A stretch of 64,000 nucleotides of DNA from Tetracentron sinense (GCA_015143295.1 CM026551.1:12768830-12832829); one strand, 5' to 3'; positions 12,408 to 24,196 are shown, counted from the first letter of the stretch. The notes: generated from the sequence alone by a model not told the origin. A program made the numbers and translations.

Positions 12408-12960
12408 CACTGCAAGAAGAAAAAAGGACTTTTAGCGACGGCTCAAAAACTGTCCCTAAAAACAACAATCCCGCTGTCCCTAAAAACAACAATCCCGCTG
12501 CCACAAATATGGTTAGCAACGAAAAACATAGTCATCACAAATCCGAGGGAAAAATAGTGTGGCTAATGGTTATAGTGACAAAAATAGTTTTTCCATCGCT
12601 ATAGGATATAAGTTCGTCGCGAACAGTACTTTTCCACGATTATTAAAGGATCATTAGTGACGGTAATGATAAATTTAGTAACAGAATCCACTAATCAACG
12701 ATGAAAGATATCAATCGCTAAATATCTTTGTACCGACAGTAATATACCGGTCTCTGAAGGTTCACTTTACGAATGAAAAATATATCATCGCAAAGTTATG
12801 CTTTTACCGATGGATCAGTATATTCGTCTCTAAAAACTTTACTGACGGTGGTTATGTATCCATGGCAATTTATAAAAATTACCGTCGCTAACTAGTTCCA
12901 TCGCTAATTGTATAAGACCTTTAGCGACTGAAATATTTCTGTCGTTCGCTAAATATATAT
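12408..12960 (+). mobile_element. CACTA-type transposon end (truncated)
   Basis: Starts CACTGCAAGAAGAAAAAAGG at 12408, close to the plant En/Spm end CACTACAAGAAAAAA. It is followed by about 550 bp of diverged subterminal units built on TTAGCGACGG, TCGCTA and GTCGCTAA in both orientations, as in CACTA subterminal regions. The matching right end (TTCTTGTAGTG) is not found, so the element is a solo end. The right boundary is approximate, placed where the TCGCTA units stop. Confidence 0.65.
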
Positions 12961-13480
12961 TTAAGAAATGCATATGACATGTAACCTATTTCTTTCACAT
13001 TTAATATACTGCTTCGAACAATTTCAAAAGGAAGCTTTGAACCAAAGCCCCAGACTTCATGATCCACCAGAAACTACTTTGAACCAATTTCAAAAGGAAG
13101 CTTGTTGAATTTGTAGTCTAATTATCGGCACCATTTGAATCTTAAGATTCTTTAAGGAATCCATTGACCAAACATTCACCGGATATTCTGATTTAAAGAC
13201 CGTCGTTGTTAGATTGTAGACTGTGCCGTAGTCGGAGAATTCTTTAATCTCAGGAAAAATGATTCTCACTCACTCTGATTCAACTAGATATATAGAGACA
13301 GAGAATTTTCTGATTTTGGAAGAAGGTGAATGGATTTGGGGGGAGAATAATTGAGAGAGATAAAGAAAGAAAAAGAGGGATTAGTTAAGATAGAACAAAC
13401 ATGCAAATGGGGGATCGGGTGTGACGATTCCAATCAAGCTTTCCTCTCTTCTTTGTTTCCTTTTTTCCTGTTTTTTGCAG
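12961..13480. other. Non-coding stretch
   Basis: A 17-18 bp phrase (CAATTTCAAAAGGAAGCTT) occurs twice, near 13019 and 13084. Otherwise nothing is supported. Confidence 0.5.
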
Positions 13481-13607
13481 CCTGCATACAAAACTACTCT
13501 CCCAAACGTTTTGCAACTGACAAGTTGTTTCCAACTTCTCGAAGCGTCACTCCCGATCTCCCAAGCGTCAATTGCAAAACGTTTAGGGGAGTAGTTTTGT
13601 ATGCAGG
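13481..13607. repeat. Long hairpin (41-bp arms, 45-bp loop)
   Basis: Left arm 13481-13521 starts CCTGCATACAAAACTACTC; right arm 13567-13607 ends GAGTAGTTTTGTATGCAGG, with few mismatches. Inside and just outside, CCCGATCTCCCAAGCGTC (near 13553) pairs with GATGCTTTGGGAGATCGGGA (near 13616), giving a second overlapping inverted repeat. It lies in an open frame of 120 codons (13351-13713) with no known domain. It could be a small MITE or a hairpin-RNA precursor. Confidence 0.6.
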
Positions 13608-14086
13608 ATCCGAAGTGATGCTTTGGGAGATCGGGAAAAAGCTTGCATATTATGATGGAATAGTGCTACCTAACATAGCTTCTCTCTATCTGACAACCAT
13701 CTCTGGGTGTTGATTACAAAGAAGACAATATTGAATGTGAACCAATCCACCAACATACATTAGTTCTTCATTTTGGCTATGAATGAAAGCTTTGTATGCA
13801 GCGGGATTGACATGCTCTATTGCCTTATTACTCATTGGACTCCAAGTTTCTAATGGAAGCATTCATCTTTAATTTCTAATATACATTCATTAATTACTGA
13901 AGGTAAGACATTGAGTCTGATATAGGATTAGATGGTATATTTTAATGTAACTAACATGGTCTAGTGCTTTGGGAATATATTTGATTTAACGTATAATTTT
14001 TTTACTAATTTGTATTAATTTGTTCCTAGAATATGCTTTACTATAGCAATTTGTTGAATTTTGGCTCGAATTCACAAAACCAAAAG

Positions 14087-14128
14087 GGGCGATTGATCGC
14101 CCACCAAGGGCGACTGATCGCCCACCAA
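14087..14128. repeat. 21-bp unit, two tandem copies
   Basis: GGGCGA(T/C)TGATCGCCCACCAA twice, head to tail. Each unit contains the palindrome GGGCGA...TCGCCC. Confidence 0.9.
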
Positions 14129-16957
14129 AGGAGATCGATACCCAACTTCTGATTACCTAGAGAATGTGTTATTAGTACCTAAAGGTAGTAAATAAATGAG
14201 TTAAGATTCTATATATACATAGTGGAAAGTGTGACCCTAAGAGACCCTAAACATGTAGACTTTAGATCATAATATGGATCAATCGGGCAGAATTTTTAAA
14301 ATCTGACATTAACAGAAATGACTCGTCTAACATAGAGAAGGGTTTGAAGAGATTAAAAAAAAAAGTATTTTTTTATTACTAATTATGATTAGTGAGTAAT
14401 TAATTGATTAATCAGTGATTAGGATGTTAATGATACTAAGAGTAAGGGCTTATGGAGAATAAAGGTTAATTTACAATTAGTAAGTAAGTAATTAACTAAT
14501 TAGTAACTAAGTAGACTAATTATAACTAATTAGCTAGTAAGGGCTTAAGCGGAATAAAAGATAAAGTAGAGGGGGTCAGGTTGTAAAAACACTAAAAATA
14601 AATGACGTGGGTTGGGTGGAGGTGAAACTACCCAACTGACTCAACTTTAAAGTAAATCTGCTGTTCACGTTTTGGAGAAGAGAAACATTAGTTCTTGTGG
14701 TACAGTACAATAACAGTAACATTAAACAAGAACAAGCTTAGAAGGTTTGTAGAGAAGAGGAAAAGAAAGAGAGAAGAAAAGGAAGAAAACAACAACAGAG
14801 GGATCTAGAGTGTGTCACCACCACCCCTTAAGGTACTCTCAATCCTTATCTCAATTTTTGATAGTTGACATGATGAATGAATTAGGTTAGATTTGTCACC
14901 ATGAGGGTTTTTGTTTATGAGCAGGAAGTTGCAGAATTCCCTACACAACTCTAGAGTTAGATTTTTATAAAATTCTAGACTCAAGTTCTGAATCCCATTT
15001 TTTTTGTCAGAGGTTCATATAAACCAGACCAAGGTTTTGACTAAAGTGTGGAGGTATCAGCCCTTATTTGGTATTTAAAATATAATTAAGAACGGAAAAG
15101 ATCTGTTTTACAAAGTCTGCATTTCTGAATGTAGTCTGTCTTTGGGGAAGATGATTCCATAGTTACACCCACTGGTTTCCTGCAAGTTTAAATGAAACTA
15201 CTTTCAGGTCAAAATCTTGAATATTGAATGAGTTATGGTTTCTGGAAAACAGTTTCCAACACCTGTTCTCGTTGTTCAAACCTCCTAATGAGCTATGGAC
15301 ATCATCAATTGTGAAGAAATCTTATGTTTTCTACAATATACGATTAGTGGAGATTCATATCAACTTGATTTCATCCCATTCAGAGCAATAGTTTAGAAGA
15401 TATGAAGTGTGATAGGGTCTGTCTACCCAAATGATTCAGATCAATGCTCTTGAGTAAATTATACTTTGCTCATTGTGGATCCACACTTGAATAGATTGAA
15501 AAAAACAATGAATGGTTCCTAAGAGCAAATCATAAATTAAGAGCATAAGCTACATAAAGGATCCGATGGGTATAAAAGAAATTAAATAAACAAATTGAAA
15601 AAGGAATTTCTAAAGATGGTCAATTGTGTGTTTTTAAAGGAAAACTGATGGAGAAACAAGAGGGTTTTTGCTAAGGCCTGGGTTGGTGTTTATCGACTAA
15701 GAAGGATTTGATCTTGATAAAGTAAGTACATTCTATTAGCTGACTTTGTAGATATACTTATGAATGTGATGTTTTGATACATGCATGTTGTAACTTGTTG
15801 TGGCATATGTTAATTAATCATTGTAAATACACTTTACTAGTATATGAACCATGACTAATACCATTATAAGTACACTCTACTAGCATACCTTATGGATGGA
15901 ATTATGTAATGAGATTCTAAATTCATGACTCTTATTACTTGGTATTGACGCATGATGATTAAGTAAGCATGCTCTATTGTTTAGAATTCATGATTAATCA
16001 TGCATGCATGTAATGATTTCAATTTCAGTTTTAAGAATATATGTTTATACAAGTGTTAGCGTGAATTTGAAAAGAATTGAAAATGGTTTATGCAAGACAA
16101 GTCTAAGATCTGAATTCTAGGCTTCAAGAATTCCGTCTAAATCTAGTTTATTAGGCTTTCAAATATCAAAAACAATGATAATGTCAGACACAAGGGCTGG
16201 TCCAACGGGATTAGGGACCTTGACATTATATATATATATATATATATTAAAATATGACGGTTAAGCATGACCGTTACCAAGTCAATGCTCTAACTCCCGG
16301 CTCACAAGCATGTATCGAAGAGAGTTCAAGTAAGATCAAGAACAAGCAAGTATAATACCATGATTCGCGCAAGACAAGAACAAGAACAATACTGCATGAT
16401 TTTACAAATATGTACACGACAAGAACCATGAGTTATGCATCAACAAGCATGCTTTAAAATGTCATGAAAAGTCATGTTTAAGTATTAAGTTCCTGCATGC
16501 ATCATGATTTTCTTGTTCTAATTTCCATGTAAGCTATGTCATGTTTATTATCCATTATTAGCTATTAATTTGTACTCGCATCGTATTCCATACTCAGCCG
16601 TACATTTTATGTCGGCAGGTATTGACTTCGATAATTGCGATTCCAGGTCATGGGTTGAGGAAAATTATGGCGAAGAAGAGCAGGGTAGGGAGCCTCATGT
16701 GGAGGCTAGAGAGTTTGATGTTTGGCTTTATGAATAGGCTCTTGTGATCATGGGAAACTGAATACGTATGTTTGCTCTTTACGATTAAGTGCATGTATAC
16801 AGCTTTAGTATTTCTTGAAATACTTCAATTAGATATAAAAAAAAATCTTAGTTTTCGCTGTAGCATGCCTTATTAATTACAGGATGGTTTGACAGGTCAG
16901 GTCAAGTCATAATCCAAAGTACCCTAAACTTCTAGGGGTATTTTGGAGCGTGACACC
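14129..16957 (+). repeat. Dispersed non-coding repeat, GTCG family, copy A (boundaries approximate)
   Basis: No coding potential. The diagnostic stretch is at about 16590-16625, CATACTCAGCCGTACATTT then ATGTCGGCAGGT. It recurs in reverse complement at 61260-61330 and 62500-62555. A CAAGAACAAGCAAG/CAAGACAAGAACAAG-rich stretch at 16335-16440 also recurs in reverse at 61510-61620. The right end TTTTGGAGCGTGACA corresponds to the TGTCGC(A/G)-type left edges of the minus-strand copies. Possibly an LTR or another part of a non-autonomous element; class not settled. It includes an AT microsatellite at about 16227-16248. Confidence 0.5.
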
Positions 16958-17242
16958 TTGACTGTGGTTAAGATTCACCCGCTCCTAGGGTTCACCCACC
17001 TATCCTTGGTTTTTAGGAATAAATATTAATTTTTGTTATAAAATATTTTAATATTAAAAAGGCCCTAAAAATATGTTTTTAATATTAAAAAAATCAATAA
17101 TTTTTTCTAAAAACCAAGGAGGGTGGGTGAATCTTAACCACACTTAAGGGGTGTCCAAATGGACACATGGCGACCTCAAGGGGTGATTACAGGGGTGATA
17201 AATGGATTTGCCAAATCTGGTTATCACTGTAGAGGATTTGGT
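16953..17242. mobile_element. Foldback element, left arm truncated
   Basis: Contains TGTGGTTAAGATTCACCC and CTATCCTTGGTTTTTAGG, an AT-rich centre, then the reverse-complement arm through GGACACATGGCGACCTCA to GTAGAGGATTTGGT. It has the arms of the 11142 element but lacks the outer 60 bp of the left arm. Confidence 0.65.
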
Positions 17243-17269
17243 CTCCTCTCCTAAGGTTCATTGACTGTG

Positions 17270-17396
17270 ATCCCAACTCAAATTTTTTCTACTGTTATAA
17301 CCCGGGAATCGGTTATGCCCATGAGGTCGCCACATGTCCATTTTTACCCACCCTTAGGGTTCATCCACCCATCCTTATTTTTTAGGAAATTTAAAA
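17270..17396. mobile_element. Foldback element, left-arm fragment
   Basis: Only one arm remains, with GAGGTCGCCACATGTCC and AGGGTTCATCCACCCATCC. It ends in an A run at the left target duplication of the next element. Confidence 0.55.
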
Positions 17397-17415
17397 AAAA
17401 AAAAAAAAAGAATTA

Positions 17416-18271
17416 GGATAAAATACATTTAAACCCCTGAGGCTTGATGAAAATACACATAGACCCCTCAGGTTTCTGGAAAATACATTAGGTACCCCTA
17501 CTTTTCAAAATATTGAAACATACACCCCTTCCATCAGTTGATTGTTAGTCGACTGATGGAATGATGATGTCATGGGATAAAATGGAATGAACTACCAAAA
17601 ATACCCTCTCTAAAATTGTCATTTTCCATTTTTCTCATATATCAAATTGTCCATTCATTTTAAAATGAAATCAAATCCTCTAGGGTGACCACATGTCCTT
17701 TTTGACACCCCTTGTGGTGGCCACATGTCCTTCTTGACACCCCTTGATGTAGCCACGTGTCCTGTCTGACACCCCTTAAATGGGGTTAGATTCACTCACC
17801 CCTATAGTTCACCTGCCCATCATTGGTTTTTTGTTTTCTTCTAAATATTAATTATTTTAAAAATATTTTAATATTAAAAAAGTCTTAAAAACAATTATTA
17901 AATTTGAAAAAAAGAATTAATATTTAAAAAAAAACCAAGAATGGACGGGTGAACCATAGGGGTGAGTGAATCTAACCCCATTTAAGGGGGTGTCAAACAG
18001 GACACGTGGCTACATCAAGGGGTGTCAAGAAGGACATGTGGCCACCACAAGGGGTGTCAAAAAGGACACGTGGTCACCCTAGAGGATTTGATTTCATTTA
18101 TAAATGAGGGGACAATTTGGTATATTATATTAGAAAAATGGAAAATGACAATGTTAGAGGGTAGTTTTGGTAGTTCATATTTTGAAAAATAGGATACCTA
18201 ATGTATTTTCTGAAACCTCAGGGGTTTATGTATATTTTCGTCAAACCTCAGGGGTGTAAATGTATTTTCTC
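17416..18271. mobile_element. Large foldback element (about 856 bp) with about 10-bp target duplication
   Basis: Two long arms meet near 17860. The outer ends read GGATAAAATACATTT...ACCCCTGAGG and the reverse complement of GAGAAAATACATTT...ACCCCTGAGG. Inner parts carry three GGTGACCACATGTCC-like blocks per arm and the shared TTAGATTCACTCACCCCTA module. Flanks AAAAGAATTA (17406-17415) and AAAAGAACTA (18272-18281) differ by one base. The left arm has about 80 bp (near 17530-17610) with no partner in the right arm. Length of duplication suggests a Mutator-type element. No coding. Confidence 0.75.
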
Positions 18272-18935
18272 AAAAGAACTAATATTTTCTAACGGTAGAG
18301 GAATTGGTTCCATAAAAACGTAAATGGAAATGGAGCGTGGCATCCAGAGTCCACACTCCAACGGAACTATTCAAATTTGTGTAACCGTCAAAGACGCGCT
18401 CCCTTCTCCGTATATTCGAGGCTGACGTTGCCCTCTTTCACAGTCACATTCTCAGAAGTGCTAATTGAGCTCATAACGTCTCTCTCTCTCTCCCCCCGGT
18501 GATTCCTTCTCCTGGAAGATAAGGGATGATCATTGATTTCTCCGATCGTTTCTCGGCAAACTGATATGTTTCGATGTATTTTGGGAAAATTTGTTTTCTG
18601 TTTCTATTAGAACTCTCCAAAAATGAGAACAGTCTCAGTAGAAACAGAGGGATTTCTAGGGTTCTTGACATGATTTGGGACATTGTTCGTCCTTTCCTCA
18701 ATAATGGGGATTTGTCTTCTTTCACTTCACTCTCCTTAATTTTCAGATGATCTGGATCGTCCGCATTGTCTCCGGCAAAATGATCAATGATTTCCAAAAT
18801 CAGTTCAGGTCGATACCCTTGAGGGGTTCTCGTCAATCCATCTTCTCCGGTCACCTTGTGTTTCGTTGTATTTCTCAGTCTCGAATTCCACACTACAATT
18901 TCACCATTAAAACCAGAGCTCAAAACCAAGCAGTA

Positions 18936-19148
18936 ATGGCAGAGAGAGGCGGAGACCGTGGAGGTTTCGGTCGCGGGTTCGGCGGCCGCGGTGATCGAGG
19001 TGATCGCGGACGCGGCAAGGAAGAACAATGGGTTCCTGTAACAAAGCTTGGGCGTCTCATTAAGGAAGGAAGAATTCGAAGCTTGGAGCAGATCTACCTT
19101 CATTCGCTTCCCGTCAAAGAGCACCAGATCATCGAAACCCTACTCGGA
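18936..19148 (+). pseudogene. 40S ribosomal protein uS5 (RPS2) N-terminal exon fragment
   Basis: From ATG at 18936 the frame reads [20 protein letters not shown], then an RG-rich stretch, then [20 protein letters not shown] and [20 protein letters not shown]. This is the N-terminal Arg/Gly tail plus the start of the conserved domain of cytosolic uS5, a small-subunit protein at the mRNA entry site. Homology stops at codon 71; the frame then runs into unrelated sequence until a stop at 19577, so about three quarters of the protein is missing. The frame also extends upstream to 18747 without uS5 similarity. Reading frame and residues are well kept, so capture may be fairly recent. A chimeric transcript is possible, but a functional ribosomal protein is not. 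Confidence 0.88.
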
Positions 19149-19738
19149 TGGGTCATATTCCCGTCAATGATTGCATGTTTCTTCTTACAGGGATGGAAAA
19201 ACAGAACAGTTGCAGAGCTCCAAAAACTATGGGTCATATTCTCGGTAGCTATCTTCTTTCATTTAACTCTCCTTAATTTTCAGATGATCTGGACCATTCG
19301 CATTGTCTCTGATGAAATTGGACGGTTGAAATTTTTTCTGTACGATTTAGAAAAACCTTGGAACAAACTTAGCCATTCGGATTCGGATCTGGTCTTCCAT
19401 TTTCAAAACCTCGAGGAAAACTTCCATTTTCAACCGTCCACTTGTCCTCCCAGACGTCTAAATGAGTCCACGGACACGCGACTCAGTCACTCTCTCTCTC
19501 TACTACCAGCCCCAGGTAGTTTTTTTCTTTTCTATTATCTCTCTCTCTCTCTTTTTCTCTGTATTGATTCTGCCTGATTTCAATTCTTTTGCTGCCATGT
19601 CTCTGACGCTGAACACAAGAACGAAGGTTCATTGGAACTGTTACGTCTCGTGATGTTTCGGGAAGGTATGGACTTCCCATTCTTCAACAGCTTCATCCGT
19701 ATAATAATTCTAAGAACATCCCTGCAACACTAGTTTGT

Positions 19739-19960
19739 CGGGTTTGATGTATTCTAATCCTGTCAAGAACAGAGTTGTGTTTCTGGTGTCGGAGCCAGAA
19801 TTGGCTACAAGAGCTGATGATAATGGCGAGGAAGGAGGAGATGCTGCTTCGCTCATTAGTAGTAGCGAGTGGAGCGAGACTATGCAGAATCTGATAACCA
19901 CCCTTTCACCTTCTCCAACATCAACAAGAGGGGACTATGCTATCCGCGGTTGGGAGCTTG
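19739..19960 (+). pseudogene. Exon-like open stretch of unknown gene
   Basis: The open frame MYSNPVKNRVVFLVSEPELA continues through an acidic run (DDNGEEGGD) and SEWSETMQNLITTL to GWELG, then meets GTAAGA at 19961, a good splice donor. I do not recognise the protein. In the neighbouring duplicate, about 160 bp of this open stretch is deleted but the end and the donor are kept (near 23293-23345), so it is not under selection there. The frame remains open past the donor to 20085, so the exon reading is inference. Confidence 0.35.
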
Positions 19961-20466
19961 GTAAGAACTCTCACTTTGTGTTTTTGTTGCATGAAGCTAT
20001 GAACAATAATAAATATACAAAGTTCATCATTCAATTTCAAAGAGAGATAAAATTGCTCAACATACGTCTCTGTAAGAGAGCTTAGTGTAGGATTCAATCA
20101 CCACCTCTTTCGTATCATCGAACTTAGCTGCTACCGAGATTGAGCTCTTTATGTGGAAATATAAGCTCAGTCGTAGATGCCTTTCTTTGAGTTTCAGTGA
20201 AGTGAATTTTCTGAGTACATGTTCTCATTGTTGTAGCTTTGGATTTGCTGAGCTTCTTTACTAGTGCCTTTGAAAAATGCCGAGGAATTTCTTTTTCAGA
20301 ACATATATGTTGTATTTTTCTTCCTTTATTTTCTGATTCAGATATACCTCAAAATGTGTTACAAAGGCTTCCTTTATTTTCTGATTTAGATATACCTCAG
20401 AATGTGCTACAGAGGGTAATTTTTATAGGTGAAATTTTTTACCAATGGTGACTATTTAATGCCAGA

Positions 20467-22285
20467 CTGATGAGCTTACAGCAAGGCCGACAGCTTCTGA
20501 ACATGCTCATGGATATCTTGGCAAGCTGCAACAAGTATTTGAGATAGTAAATAGTAGCACTCTTTGATAACCACGAGTTGTCATTATTGATAAACTCCCT
20601 TATTGAGCTTGGATAGGCTACCGTGGTGTACAGTTGTAGATGTTCAATGTCTGAGTGACATTTAATGTGAGTTTCTAGTTATTGAATCTTACATGGCTAG
20701 AAATTGATAAAAGCAGAAGATACACATTTGAAAATTTGGAATGCAAAAGGCTAGGTTTATTTCCTGGATATCAATCATGTTTCACACCACAGATAGGGTG
20801 GCTGGAATCCCTTTTAACAATAGAGGTAACTAAGAGTACAATATTAAAAGATTCTTTTATGATATTATGACTGCGTTAAGGAAAAAAAAAATTATGGAAG
20901 GGACTAGGGAGATCTCCAAGCTAGATCATTATTCTAGATTTTTTTTTCCAGAAATTGTGCTTCAATTTTCATTATGGTTGTTAACAATTAACTTCATTTT
21001 CTTCCATTTGCTTCATGGAAACTTCTGTGTCCGGTCCTTGTATTCTTTGTTTTTCCTCTTTTTTTCTTTATTCTTTCCATCTGGGGTCTACTCATCTTGC
21101 CAAGTTCTTAAACAATTGACCAGCTAAAAATTGTGGACCATTAACTTCTTCAGGGCAATGTATTGGGCCTGCACTACTTCCTTGGCATTCCAACAAGTCC
21201 ACATCTTCAAAATCAGAACTTCACTTCAAATCGTAGGAGGGTCGTGATTTTCAATAAACCATCTCGTGATTTGGTAGAACTTATGATAGTGCAAATTTAT
21301 TCAACTTGAAAGTGTTGCAAAGTACAGATAGAGTGCTTGCACCACTGCAAAAGTAAGCCTATGTGGCAGCTCAAATGGGATAAAAAATATAGGATTGGTA
21401 CTTGTCTTTAGTAAACTAGCTAATGCTCATGGTTTGCATACTTTTCACAGAATATATCCTTTAATATATTTCACCTTTTGGTTGCAACAAAACCAAATTC
21501 TTAAAAGTTTGAAGACATGGCCTCGTTTTAGTTTGTACCACACACGTTTTATGATATGGTAACTTTTTGTGCATTTGTTTTGTTGTTTGCACAGATGTAC
21601 ACATTTATGCCCGTCACATGAGCACTTAAACTTAATATTTTGCGAGAATCAAGGGGCGTCTTTATTACTTAATCATCCATCCCAACTGGGGAATTGCTAG
21701 TTGGTCATTTGTAAAAGGACCATCTTTGGACTACAATTTTACTAGTGAAATAGTTAATACTTCTTGCTGTGTGTATAAGTTGCTAATAAGTTTATGATAA
21801 CCATTGCTTAGAAAAACCGGCTGCCAATTATTGTCCATGTTAATCAAATTACTTCTTCATCATATCATTTGCAGAAGGGTTTTAGTAGGTTATTTTCATT
21901 TGCAAAAGGGCTTTGATAGGTTATTTTCCTGCAACATTGTGTATCAACTCTTAAGTTTGCTACCTTGTTTGGGTTAGGTTTGTAGATAATAGCACTATTG
22001 ATTTGACATTTCCTTTTTGAGCATTTACAGATTGTAATTGGTTGGGAGAACAAATCGTGGCTTCCCAAAACTAGAATAGATGAGGTGCACTATCAACTTG
22101 TCATCTAATTGGTCTTCTTTATATTTTTGTCTTGAATATGTTGAAATTTTCACGATTTGGGGTTTGAGACTTTATGACAGAAAAGTTCAAAATTAAAATC
22201 CTACATACAAATTGGATTTTTTAATGTTCTAAGTGATGCTGACAAGGTCAATGATTGGTTGGAGGAGGAGGCTGAGCAGGAAAAG
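20467..22285 (+). pseudogene. HSP70-17 (ER Hsp110/GRP170-like chaperone) C-terminal exons, copy 1
   Basis: Three exon-like blocks occur in the order known for plant HSP70-17, the ER-lumen GRP170/HYOU1-type chaperone. Block 1 (about 20467-20546) reads DELTARPTASEHAHGYLGKL followed by QQVFEI. Block 2 (22031-22084), after AG and before GT, reads IVIGWENKSWLPKTRIDE. Block 3 (22226-22285) reads VLSDADKVNDWLEEEAEQEK. These fall in the helical C-terminal region. The ATPase domain and most of the protein are absent. Block 1 is preceded by AGACTGA rather than a clean splice acceptor. Long introns with no coding separate the blocks. Assignment rests on remembered family features (LTARP, YLG, SWLPK, WLEE); the residue match is strong across all three blocks. 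Confidence 0.82.
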
Positions 22286-23734
22286 CATTTCATCTTTTGT
22301 CTTTATAGTAACTAAATGTTAAATCAATCCAGTTTTATTCAAATTCTATACCCATTGTGTTGCTTGTATAGCATGAGTGTTCTTTTTGAACATAAAGTTG
22401 TTCAAAAGCTTTGTTTAGGTATAAACTTGCATGCTAGAATATCACCTATAATAATCTATACCAGAAGATAGTTTATGGGGAAGAATATCATTCTTTTGAG
22501 AGCTTCTTGTTTTGAGGTGAATATTGAGGACTCTTGGTCTTGGAGTGGGCCAGTGTGTTTGGAGTGCGAGGTCTTTGGTCTTGGAGTTGGTCAATGTGTT
22601 TGGAGTGCGAGGTAGGATCTAGACTCTTCGGATTAGTGATTCAAGTGCACATGGTGGATATCTGGTAGTGAAAAGAATGAATGTACAGAGTTAGATTTAT
22701 GTCATGAAGGCAATTGTCTCTTTATGCTTCTTTTTAAGTTCTAGGTTTTCAAGCTTTTTACAAAATGAGGAAGGGTTACGAGACAATGAATGAGCAAGGT
22801 TTGTGTTTTTTTAACTTCATTTCGAGTTTTCTTTGATTTTTCTGGTTCCAGTTTTGGAAATTTCCTTACATTATGTGTTTTTGCTTTTTTGTTTCTATTA
22901 AAATTCTCCAAAAAATGAGAACAGTCTCAGTAGAAACAGAGGGCTTTCTAGGGTTCTTAGCATGATTTGGGACATTGTTCATCATTTCCTGTTGAGATCA
23001 GGATCTGGTAATCTGGATCGTTTATTCCGTTAGGTTGGTTTCTCCGATCCAGTCTTCCATTTTCAACCCCTGAGGAAAAGCTCCATTTTCAACTGTTCAC
23101 TTGTCCTACCCGATGTCTAAATGAGTCCACGGATACGCGACTCAGTCACTCTCTCTCTACTACCAACCCCAGGTAGTTTTTTTTTCTATACCTCTCTTTA
23201 GTATTTTTTCTTTGTATTGATTCTGCATAATTTCGATTCGTCATCAAAACAATGCTAAGAACATCTCCTGTAACACTAGTTTGTTGGGTTTGATCACCTT
23301 CTCCAACATCAACAAGGGGGCTATGCAATCCGTGGTGGGAGCTTGGTAAGAACTCTCACTTTGTGTTTTGTTGCATGATGAAGCTAAGAATAAAAATGAA
23401 AATGTCATGTTTCAATTTCAAAGAGATGGTATTATATTGCTCAACTATTCAACTATGTAAGAGAGCTACTATGTGTAGGATTCAGTCATAATCTCTCTCA
23501 TATCATCGACTGTAGCTACTATGATCGAGCTCTTCATGTGAAAATATAAGTTCAGTCATAGAGGCCTTTCTTTGAGTTTCTGTAAATTTTCTGTGTGTAA
23601 ACAATGGTTGAGATTCGAAAGATGCCTCTTGCTTCAATGGTGTGGGGTGTGGCCTCTCTCAATAGAGAGGTCTTGGGATCCCTTACCCCCGGGTGATGAG
23701 TAGCAAGAGCTCCAATCCCCAATGCTATCCATTG

Positions 23735-23880
23735 TTACTAACCGCAGTATAAGTTCGCCGAACCCAAACAAAAAGTTCGCCGAACCAAAGCCATTGGATT
23801 TGGGTAGCGGTTTGCTCAATTTCACGAACCCGAAGCGAACTAATTCGCGGTTCCCACTAGTAGGTAGCGAACTAGGTAAT
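23735..23880. repeat. Local repeats built on GTTCGCCGAACC / TAGCGAACT
   Basis: AAGTTCGCCGAACC is repeated at about 23750 and 23777 and is itself palindromic (GTTCG-CC-GAAC). CGAACTAATTCGCGGTTC and TAGCGAACTAGG follow. It lies in the private stretch of copy 2. Function unknown. Confidence 0.5.
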
Positions 23881-24196
23881 CAATATTCCGTTTTAATCAT
23901 TTCCTTGTTTAGGTTTTCAAGGTTTCCATCGGGTTATTTTATCTTTTCTGGGATTTGGAGGAATGATTTCTTATTTTCTTCTTGACAGATATATTTATCT
24001 TGACTTTTTCTTTTTGTTGCTAGCATTGTTCCTCATACCAAGTTGAATCATCCGAGGAGATTGAAATTTTTTTTACCGGGTAGGAACGTCAATCGTGTAT
24101 TGAGTAGCTTGACTAAGTTGGCCTTCATGTCTGCCTCCCAGGGCTTAGTCTCTTCCTCTCACTTAAATTCTAATCTGTTGTTATCAATTGTATCAG

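Larger units (their letters stand above)
18595..22390 (+). repeat. Duplicated segment, copy 1 (uS5 and HSP70-17 fragments)
   Basis: Aligns by eye with 22885-26370 in the same orientation, from a shared block GAGAACAGTCTCAGTAGAAA through the HSP70-17 exons. Differences: copy 1 has the uS5 block (about 18.73-19.35 kb) that copy 2 lacks. Copy 2 lacks about 160 bp equivalent to 19748-19908. At 20220-20430 versus 23600-24330 the two carry unrelated sequence. The remainder is clearly similar with many substitutions and small indels. Confidence 0.85.

Noticed and set aside
18936-19577. A functional ribosomal protein uS5 gene
   Set aside because: Only the first 71 residues are present, followed by unrelated sequence. 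The RNA-binding and C-terminal parts are absent.
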